Source: Pilimelia columellifera (GTDB lineage: Bacteria > Actinomycetota > Actinomycetes > Mycobacteriales > Micromonosporaceae). Taken from it: a stretch of DNA of 64,000 nt. The stretch lies in the NCBI RefSeq assembly GCF_039532605.1, contig NZ_BAAARY010000008.1:62001-126000 (forward strand). The letters run 5' to 3'. The position numbers and the translations under genes are program-made. Positions 24,642 through 31,017 of the stretch are shown one piece after another. Under the pieces are notes generated by a model. The model saw only the letters and a list, made by a program, of their open reading frames with translations, did not search any database and was not told the DNA's origin. How positions within the stretch are numbered: position 1 is the stretch's first letter; each line of letters starts with the position of its first letter.

Positions 24642-25671
24642 CCCGGACCAAATCACGGGTTCCCGTCACCACTCGGCCCTTGTCGGTGAGGGTGGCGCTG
24701 CTCGACCAAAACTCCAGACTCTCGAAGCAAAGGATCAAGCCCTCAGTGCGCAGGCTCCGGATGAGGTCCCGCCACATCGCTTCCTGGCGTCCTGCAGGTC
24801 GGCCCTCTTGGAAGAACTTGGCCAGCGGCGCCGGCTCGCCCGGATGCTCCGAGCCATAGTCCTCAAGCCACCGCAAGAACATCAGGCGCGCGACCTCACG
24901 GTTCACAGCTCCAACCGTAGTACCGATCGACTTGCCGTTCTTGTCCATAATCTGGGCCTGGTCGGCGGGTTGGATCTCGATGTGAAGTTCCGGCCACGGG
25001 GACGACTCCTTCTTCGCCCCGCCGGTCAGCAGGAGCCGCCTCATGTATGCGCCAACGAAGTAGTGTCGCTCCGCGAGTTGGCTGATGTACTCGCCGAGGG
25101 CTTTGGCTGCGTCACGTTGTTCGCGGATCGAGTGAAGGTCCTCCGCGATGTCGCCGTAGTCCTTCACCAGGTCCAAGAACTCGACCATCAGGTCTTCGTC
25201 CTCTGCCGGGATTTGGTCGGGGACGATGTAGCTGGTCGCTACGCACGCTTGGACCATCGGCCAGAGCTGGTTCCCATTGAAGATGACCAGCAACTGCCTA
25301 GGTGCCGGGTACGCCGGATCCGGGATGAACCTCGTCGGCCGTTCATCGCTGTCTTGCGAAGCCACCCAAATGGCATGGTCACGTTTGATCTGGTGGAGCT
25401 TCTCCACGGTGAAGTGGTTCGGCTGGTCATCTACCTGCTTGTGATGCTTGTTGCACAGCAACATGAGGTTCTCGTGGCTGTCGAGCTTGGACGGGTCAAG
25501 ACCGCCGGCCCGGGGGCCGCCTGACTTCCTGGCGACGATGTGTGCCAGTTCACCAAAGACCGACGGGTCGTCAGTCTCGGTGCCGGGCGTCAGCACCAGC
25601 ACGCGGCAGATGCAGCACCTCCCCGCCGCTTCGGTCCAGACGATCCTCAGGGTCTTCTCGGTATACGTCAC
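24634..25671 (-). CDS. HNH endonuclease-domain protein with its 3' end supplied by an IS
   Basis: The GTG at 25669-25671 (VTYTEKTLRIVWTEAAG) is the likely start; the upstream extension is low complexity. The N-terminal domain is an HNH nuclease: a CxxC knuckle (RCCICR), the GELAHIVARK segment with the catalytic His, and NLMLLCNKHHKQVD with the second zinc pair. Residues 150-300 are a helical region I do not recognise, followed by a winged-helix-like end (LWSSSATLTDKGR type). The last residues (about TGTRDLVRVM) and the stop fall inside the IS3 right end, so the native C-terminus was changed, probably slightly. It may be a restriction-type defence nuclease. Confidence 0.7.
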   Translation of the reverse strand: MTYTEKTLRIVWTEAAGRCCICRVLVLTPGTETDDPSVFGELAHIVARKSGGPRAGGLDPSKLDSHENLMLLCNKHHKQVDDQPNHFTVEKLHQIKRDHAIWVASQDSDERPTRFIPDPAYPAPRQLLVIFNGNQLWPMVQACVATSYIVPDQIPAEDEDLMVEFLDLVKDYGDIAEDLHSIREQRDAAKALGEYISQLAERHYFVGAYMRRLLLTGGAKKESSPWPELHIEIQPADQAQIMDKNGKSIGTTVGAVNREVARLMFLRWLEDYGSEHPGEPAPLAKFFQEGRPAGRQEAMWRDLIRSLRTEGLILCFESLEFWSSSATLTDKGRVVTGTRDLVRVM

Positions 25672-26131
25672 AGGAACTCTCGCTAGGCGGGCCGGCTCAG
25701 GCCAACATCCTGTCCCACCACCGACCAAGATCGGTAGCACAGCGCCTCGGCCGATGTCTGGCTCGATGGACGCCTGCTCCATCGAGCTTGCGCGCACGCT
25801 GCTCGACCTGCAACTACGCACGGGGACTGTGCCGTGGGCGGTGTTTCGGCCCGACACGCGGGCGTGGGTTCTGACGGGATGGGCACCGCGAGTGATGATG
25901 TCGAAGCCTGCGAGTCCACGGAAAAGGACTGAAGATCACGGGCTCAGCGGCAGTGGTGAGGCCCCTTCAGCGTCGTCCTGTGCTGGGACACACCTAATAT
26001 CCCCTATGGATGGCGGCTCGGAAGCGCCGTGTGATGTTGGTGGGTCGGCCGGCCGCGCCTCGGCATGAGCGATGCGCGCGCCACCCTTTCTTGACGCGAC
26101 GAACAACCAAGCAGCTAGCAGGGAGCAACTC
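25672..26131. other. Divergent intergenic region between HNH and HEPN genes
   Basis: This 460-bp stretch separates two divergently read genes and should hold both promoters. A plus-strand frame from the ATG near 25764 (MDACSIELARTLLDLQL, then VPWAVFRPDTRAW) reads briefly like protein before becoming low complexity, so a small remnant gene is possible. I see no convincing promoter boxes or repeats. Confidence 0.4.
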
Positions 26132-27152
26132 ATGAGTTGGCCAGGCATCCGTCCAGAAGTACCGCGAGTCGAGTTGATGGCGGTGCAACTTCAGGAGGCG
26201 AAGGACTTGTTGGAGCGCGAGACAGCGGTTCACGCCCGTCTGGCCTTCGTCCTGCTGGACAACGCGGCTGAGATCATGATGTTCCGTTAACGTCGAAGCA
26301 CTGTTGTTCCACAACCCGATGTATGAGCGGCTACTTAAGCGCTGGCAGGAGGTCCTCCCGCACATCGATGACCCGGAAGCGCGCAGACAGCACGATAGGG
26401 TGAAGGCGCTTATCGTTTCAAGAACGAAGCGGTCGAAGCTAGAGCGCTATTTCGATGCCAAGGTCGACTACCTTATCGAAAATGGCCGAATCGAAGGTGT
26501 CGAGGGCAAGGTACTCAAGAAGCTGCATGGCTACCGGAACGAACTATATCACCGTGACCGTCTCCGTGAGGATACCGTCCACACTGCGGGTTTGCTCTAC
26601 TTTGAGCTCGCCTGCTCCCTATTCGAGCGAGGCGACGGCTACCCGATTAATGACCCCATCGGGCCAAGGGCCTCACCTCAATTGGATCGCTACAACGATC
26701 CCGGCGACAAGGGCGGCGTGCCTTCATCCGTTACGATAGCCGCGAAACTTCGACACGATATCGGTCTAGACGGGATCAGCCTCAACGAAGCGCTCCGTGC
26801 GCATCTAACAAGCCGACTAAACAAAGTCGACGAGGACGTCGAGTGGGTCAGCGAAATGCTCGCGGGCTTTGACCGGGACTTGGTGATTCGCCTCGCACAG
26901 GTCCATGAGAACGCGCTGCCGGACTCGCCACATCAACTCCACGCCCTCGAGCTGACGTACCAAGCCGCCGATCTCGACAGATTGCGGCACGCCGTCGAAG
27001 GCATGCAAGTCATCACCGATAAGTTTCACCTGTTCGCGGCTTTTGCTGAAATCGAAAACACATTTGAGCCGCTGGAGATACTCGTCAGTGACCTCGCCGA
27101 ACGCATCGATCATGAAATAGAGATGCTTGCCGATATTCAACGAGGAAAGTAG
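26132..27152 (+). pseudogene. HEPN-domain protein interrupted by a one-base frameshift
   Basis: From the ATG at 26132 (preceded by AGGGAG) the frame reads MSWPGIRPEV to LLDNAAEIMMFR and then meets TAA at 26288-26290. One base off, the protein continues NVEALLFHNPMYERLLKRW and stays open to 27152. The join is seamless if one T of the CCGTTAAC run is removed, giving about 339 residues. The middle has LKKLHGYRNELYHRD, the R-x(4)-H motif of HEPN ribonucleases, which cut RNA in many toxin-antitoxin and abortive-infection systems. The C-terminal half is a long coiled-coil-like helix set. No MNT antitoxin is adjacent. Either a real inactivation or a sequence error; GC is low. Confidence 0.65.
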
Positions 27153-27383
27153 ATGGGCGCCATCAAGCTCTGATAGTGAACGGTACTCGTACTTGGACCG
27201 CTGCACCGCGACCCGCTGCGAGCCGACGCGGTGTAGCTGCCGCTACCGGCTTCGTTGCCTGAGCCATCGCGATGGATGCGTAGCTGACTGAGCCACTCCC
27301 TCCCCGAGCCGTCTCCTCTTCTGCCGCAGAGCGCGCCCAGACGTTCCTGGGCCCCATGCAGGTTAGCGAGGGTGGCATCAGAT

Positions 27384-27665
27384 GATATGGACTACGAGAC
27401 TGGGCGCGAGACGAGTGCCGACTACACCCTGTTTCGTCACGCGCAGACTTCGCCGCCTTTCTGCCCACGGTCTTGGGCGACAGGGCGTCTGAGTGGGAGG
27501 ACGGGACACTCGACGCTTCCTCGCGGCGTTCACAGCGGCGGCGGAGTCGCGATCGATCGGGGTTCCCGAGGGACGTGCAGGAACTCGCCAGCTGGCAGCT
27601 CTCCGCCAAGATGGTCATGTCGGCTACCGGGCCTGCTAGTAGTACTTACTCTTCCGCGGCGAGCC
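27384..27665 (+). pseudogene. Decayed DUF7660 gene of the right integrase module
   Basis: In successive plus-strand frames the sequence spells SRADFAAFLPTVLGDRASEW, then EDGTLD, a frameshift, FLAAFTAAAESRSIG, and after another shift ASWQLSAKMV with a TY-rich end. These match the intact DUF7660 gene at 16300-16575 (TRDDFATFL, EWENGTLERFLDAF, SWALFAELVRAATYY) position by position. At least two frameshifts leave no functional frame. Its position convergent with the integrase at 27785 mirrors the left module. Confidence 0.65.
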
Positions 27666-27725
27666 GTAGATTCACACGCAGCGGGTTGTTAGGGAGGTGA
27701 GGCAGCAGGATGCCTCCTTCATGGA

Positions 27726-27768
27726 CGCTGAACCGGCTGCCTCGTTTTCTGAGGCAGCCGGTTCAGCG
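27726..27768. terminator. Strong hairpin terminator downstream of the right integrase
   Basis: An 18-bp perfect stem (27726-27743 with 27751-27768; CGCTGAACCGGCTGCCTC and its complement) closes a 7-base loop GTTTTCT. It lies just past the end of the minus-strand integrase and beyond the plus-strand DUF7660 remnant, so it serves both. Confidence 0.8.
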
Positions 27769-27784
27769 CGAAGGTGTCGCGAGG

Positions 27785-28825
27785 TTAGTTTTCAGCTAAC
27801 GGATGTGGCTCTCCGGTTAGGGCGGCGACTGCTGCCGCGATCTCGTGTAGTTCGGCTTTGATGTAAGTGGCGGTCGCTCCGACGTCGCCGGACTCTTGAC
27901 TGTGGCCTGCGAATGCTCGCGCGACGGCATAGCCGAAGGAGCGTTCGACCCAAGTGATGATGGTGTGACGGAGCCAGTGCGTGGAGATCCCCTGGATGTC
28001 CACCCAGTCCAGGTGCTGGCCGATGCGAACCCACATGTGGTCATACCGCCGGTAGGTGAGCGGCCGGCGATCCTTGTAGCGCAGCAGCTGCTCTGTGCTG
28101 CGGTCGTCGAGGTTGCCGCGCTCGTTCCAGTGGGCCAGCAGCGAGCGCATCAGCGTCGGTGACACCGGCTGCCAGCGTTGGGTGCCGCCCTTTTCGTGTA
28201 GGCGGATGAGGCACTGTTTGGGATCCAGGTCGCAGCGGCGGACGGCGAGGGCTCCCCCGCGCCGGCATGCGGTCTCGGTGTGCAGCCGCAGCAGCAGACT
28301 GTCCAACGCGGGGTCGTCTCCTGTCGTGGACGCGACCTTGTTGATCTCCGCGAGCCGTGCGTCGGGTAACGCCCGGCGGGTGCTGGGCTGCCGGCGGGGT
28401 TTGGTCACTTTCGCGGCCGGGTTCTGGGCCTCAGTGAGGTACCCGTCGGCGACCGCCCGCTTGTATAGGCAGCGCATCGCGGCGACGTAGTTCTCCTCAC
28501 TGCTGGCTCCGCCCCTGCCGTTGCGTCGACGTAACCGGGCGGCGCGTAGCCGCTTTCCGAGCTCCTGGATCTCCAACGGGGTCGGCTCAGTCAACGCTCG
28601 ACTCCCCCACTGGTCCACGACCTTGTTCCAGTAGGACCCGTACGTCTTCAAACTTCCAGGGTTCGTCGCCGCCACCACCTGCGGCACGTACTCGGCGAAC
28701 GTCGGCACCGGCTTGCCCGCGACCGCTGAGCTGGCGACCAGGTCCTCAGGCGTGAGCCCGAGCCCTGCCAGCAAAACCAACGCCGCGTCCACCTGCGCCC
28801 GGCCCGCGTTCGGCGTTGCGTTCAT
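27785..28825 (-). CDS. Tyrosine recombinase (integrase), right module
   Basis: A 346-residue homologue of the left integrase, on the opposite strand. Shared blocks include YGSYWNKVVDQWG, MRCLYKRAVADG, RRALPDARLAEINKV, DSLLLRLHTETACRRGGALA, WQPVSPTLMRSLL, and TYIKAEL with the nucleophile Tyr. The catalytic Arg (ETACRRGG), H-x-x-R (STHWLRH) and His (AFAGHSQ) are all kept, so it should be active. It overlaps its AbrB-like partner by ATGA. It is the outermost protein gene but one on the right of the island, close to tRNA-Leu, its most likely target site. Confidence 0.9.
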   Translation of the reverse strand: MNATPNAGRAQVDAALVLLAGLGLTPEDLVASSAVAGKPVPTFAEYVPQVVAATNPGSLKTYGSYWNKVVDQWGSRALTEPTPLEIQELGKRLRAARLRRRNGRGGASSEENYVAAMRCLYKRAVADGYLTEAQNPAAKVTKPRRQPSTRRALPDARLAEINKVASTTGDDPALDSLLLRLHTETACRRGGALAVRRCDLDPKQCLIRLHEKGGTQRWQPVSPTLMRSLLAHWNERGNLDDRSTEQLLRYKDRRPLTYRRYDHMWVRIGQHLDWVDIQGISTHWLRHTIITWVERSFGYAVARAFAGHSQESGDVGATATYIKAELHEIAAAVAALTGEPHPLAEN

Positions 28826-29304
28826 GAGGGGTCACCGCCAAAGGCCGCTGCGGCTACGCGGTTGATCAGCGCATCCAGCGCCGGCGGCGGATAGATCACC
28901 AGCCGGCCGTGGTCGGGGTCGGCCACCAGCAGCGCCCAGCTGCCGGAGACCAGCCCGCACCAGGCGCGGACCACCGCCGGTATCCGGATGTGCCGCTGCG
29001 CGGTCACCCGAGTGGCACCACCGGGATCGGCGGTGACGACGATCAGCCCGGATGCCTCGGCGACAGCCACAGCCGTCCCCGGCGGCCAGCCGAGCGCGTC
29101 GATCACCGCCTGCCCGGCGATCCGACCCCGATCGTTGACCGCCGTGAACCCGTAGACCGACCGCCGCTCACGCGATGGCGGCAACGGCGGCATGGGGATC
29201 TTGCGGAACCCGGCAGGTACTGGCGCACGGCGCGGACCACACTCAGCAAGGCGATCAGGGTCACGCGTGGGTGGGATCAGCGGAGCCACCGCAGCGGCCC
29301 TCAT
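28822..29304 (-). CDS. AbrB/MazE-like protein of the right integrase module
   Basis: The start is uncertain: the ATG at 29302-29304 gives 160 residues; a GTG at 29343 adds 13 and would lie inside an inverted repeat. The C-terminal half repeats the AbrB-like pattern of the left module protein: FTAVNDRGRIAGQAVIDALG, then RHIRIPAVVRAWCGLVSG and HGRLVIYPPPALDALI. The stop overlaps the integrase ATG by four bases, so the two are translated together. The N-terminus is Pro-rich and unlike the left copy. A regulatory or accessory role for integration is inferred from the conserved linkage. Confidence 0.65.
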   Translation of the reverse strand: MRAAAVAPLIPPTRDPDRLAECGPRRAPVPAGFRKIPMPPLPPSRERRSVYGFTAVNDRGRIAGQAVIDALGWPPGTAVAVAEASGLIVVTADPGGATRVTAQRHIRIPAVVRAWCGLVSGSWALLVADPDHGRLVIYPPPALDALINRVAAAAFGGDPS

Positions 29305-29338
29305 GCCGACCACCCCAACCACCGGGAGGGAGTCGAGG

Positions 29339-29376
29339 GACACCTGCGGGGGACGTCAGCGCGCCCGACAGGTGTC
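29339..29376. promoter_or_regulatory. Inverted repeat upstream of the AbrB-like gene
   Basis: GACACCTG (29339-29346) and CAGGTGTC (29369-29376) form a perfect 8-bp inverted repeat with a 22-base spacer between the AbrB-like gene and tRNA-Leu. It could be an operator or an integrase arm site. Confidence 0.4.
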
Positions 29377-29393
29377 CAAGTAATACACTTTGA

Positions 29394-29411
29394 TGTGTCA
29401 CCGATGACACA
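29394..29411. promoter_or_regulatory. Palindrome next to tRNA-Leu, candidate operator
   Basis: TGTGTCA-CCGA-TGACACA is a perfect 7-bp dyad with a 4-base spacer, four bases from the 3' end of tRNA-Leu. The size suits an HTH or AbrB-type dimer, and it lies where the module promoter should be. Confidence 0.45.
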
Positions 29412-29414
29412 AAC

Positions 29415-29502
29415 TGGTGTCCGAGGGGGGACTTGAACCCCCACGTCCGATAAAGGACACTAGCACCTCAAGCTAGCGCGTCTGCCATTCCGCCACTCGG
29501 AC
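29415..29502 (-). tRNA. tRNA-Leu (anticodon GAG)
   Basis: On the minus strand the gene starts GTCCGAGTGGCGGAAT (5' end at 29502) and ends CTCGGAC-A-CCA with an encoded CCA (29415-29417). The acceptor stem GTCCGAG pairs fully with CTCGGAC. The anticodon arm CTAGC-TTGAGGT-GCTAG places GAG at positions 34-36, and a long variable arm (TGTCCTTTATCGGACG) confirms class II. It reads CTC and CTT codons. It forms the right edge of the island and is a plausible attB, but I find no second copy of its 3' end in the window. Confidence 0.93.
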
Positions 29503-29714
29503 ATTGTGCGATGATTCTCGCCCTTTGCTGACCACATATGGATAAACACGCCGGGCCACCAATGGAACTCAGCCGGGCAGCCGGCTCAGTCGCACGAGCC
29601 ATGACATTACACCCTCTGATGCCCATGCCGCGCGGCGCCCTATGGCGTGGCGGGGCATGGGCACGACCGTGACCGGGCTGGCGGGCCGAGCGCCCGGACG
29701 GCAGCATGTGAGGG

Positions 29715-30833
29715 GTGTCCGACCCCACCCCGGCAAAGCTCGCCGCCGCTGACGCCCACGCCCGCCGGCTCATCGCAGGTAACCGGTTCGGCGAAGCGAT
29801 CGCGCTGCTCGACGCCGCATTCGAAAGCGGAACCGCGGAACTGGGGCCGGAGCACCCTGGGGTGTTGGCCGTGGCGGCGCGTCTGGCCGAGGCCCATCGG
29901 GGCGCCGGCGACCCGATGGGCGCACGCCGAGTGCTGGAGGACGCGATCGGCAGTGCTCAGCGAGCGCTCGGGGACGAGCATCCGATGTTGCTGACGATGA
30001 CGTACGAGTTGGGTCTGGTCGCACAGGAGCTGGGTAACCGGCATGAGGCGAAGCGCAGTTTCGGCCTGGTAGCCCGGTTCGGCCCAGCGGCGCTGGGCGC
30101 CCACCACCCTGCCGTTCTGGACGCCATTTCCCGCCACGGAGGCTACGGGACGACGCCGCAGGCCCTGCCGGCCGCCGGTCGCCCGACGGCCGGCGGCGGG
30201 TCATCGGAGCTCGCGGTGCCGTCGCGAGAACCCTTGGCGCGCCCTGAACCAGGTCTCCCCGACCGGGGCAGACCAGCTGAGGACCAGCTCGCCCCAGTCC
30301 AACTTGACCTGGTTCAGCCTGGGCAATACCAGCCTAGCCAGGCTCAGGTCAATGCGCCGCGGGAGGATGTTGGCAGGGCTGCACGTACTGCGCGGGCCGG
30401 GGTGGTGATCGGGTCGGCGGCTGTCGTGGCGGCTGTCACGGCAGTAATGTTGGCGGGCGTGGCCCTGGTCCGTGGGGTGACGCCCGCGCCGACCACGGCC
30501 GGCCTGGCCAGCCAAGGCAGCCAGGGCAGCCCGGCCGGCCAGGGCAACGTCGTTCCGACAGGCGAGCCGCCGACGGACGTCACGGTCCGCCGCGCCGACG
30601 GCGTGATTGTGGTGACCTGGTCAGACCCCTCGGACGGGCAGGCGACCTATGTGGTCACTGGAGGCGGCGCCGAGGAGGAGCTGCGGCTGTTGGCCCAGCT
30701 TCCGGCCGGCGCGCCGGCGCGGTATACGGCTGCCGGCTTCAACCCGGACCGCGACTACTGTTTCCAGGTTGCGGCGATCTATTCGACGACGCGGTTCGGC
30801 GTGGCGTCGCCGGTATGCACATCGGACAGTTGA
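29715..30833 (+). CDS. TPR protein with a membrane helix and a C-terminal fibronectin-III-like domain
   Basis: A 372-residue protein with GTG start at 29715 after a GAGGG sequence. Residues 8-140 are tetratricopeptide-like (GNRFGEAIALLDAAFESG, LGPEHPGVLAVAARLAEAHR, LGDEHPMLLTMTYELGLVAQ). After a Pro-rich linker, one membrane helix (GVVIGSAAVVAAVTAVMLAG, about 237-256) precedes an extracytoplasmic fibronectin-III-like domain (PPTDVTVRRADGVIVVTWSD and RDYCFQVAAIYST). It lies upstream of the FN3/MoxR/DUF58/transglutaminase operon on the same strand and shares the FN3 theme, so it may be part of the same envelope system. Confidence 0.7.
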   Translation: MSDPTPAKLAAADAHARRLIAGNRFGEAIALLDAAFESGTAELGPEHPGVLAVAARLAEAHRGAGDPMGARRVLEDAIGSAQRALGDEHPMLLTMTYELGLVAQELGNRHEAKRSFGLVARFGPAALGAHHPAVLDAISRHGGYGTTPQALPAAGRPTAGGGSSELAVPSREPLARPEPGLPDRGRPAEDQLAPVQLDLVQPGQYQPSQAQVNAPREDVGRAARTARAGVVIGSAAVVAAVTAVMLAGVALVRGVTPAPTTAGLASQGSQGSPAGQGNVVPTGEPPTDVTVRRADGVIVVTWSDPSDGQATYVVTGGGAEEELRLLAQLPAGAPARYTAAGFNPDRDYCFQVAAIYSTTRFGVASPVCTSDS

Positions 30834-31017
30834 TTCACCGGTTGACAGGCATTCGGCTTCGGGCTCCCGTCAACGCCACGACGCGCCTATGATGACGCCT
30901 GGCCGACCCGAATTCCCACGTGCGGCTCGGCAGCGCGTCGCACGAACCGGCCAGGCGTCGCGCACGAGCCGGCGGCGTATGCATTGAATACTTCGACGCT
31001 CAGCCTGCGGAGGCGGT

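Larger units (their letters stand above)
23436..24668 (+). mobile_element. IS3-family insertion sequence
   Basis: About 1.23 kb bounded by imperfect 19-bp inverted repeats: TGACCTGACCCCGTGATTT at the left end and TGACGGGAACCCGTGATTT at the right (read inward), followed on both sides by TGGTCCGGGT. It contains orfA and orfB. No target duplication is obvious at these ends. The right end supplies the last codons and stop of the adjacent HNH gene, so it inserted at or near that gene's 3' end. Confidence 0.8.

Noticed and set aside
23443..24661. Shorter IS3 boundaries at the CCCGTGATTT core
   Set aside because: Extending outward keeps matching up to terminal TGAC on both sides, giving 19-bp ends, so the longer limits are preferred.
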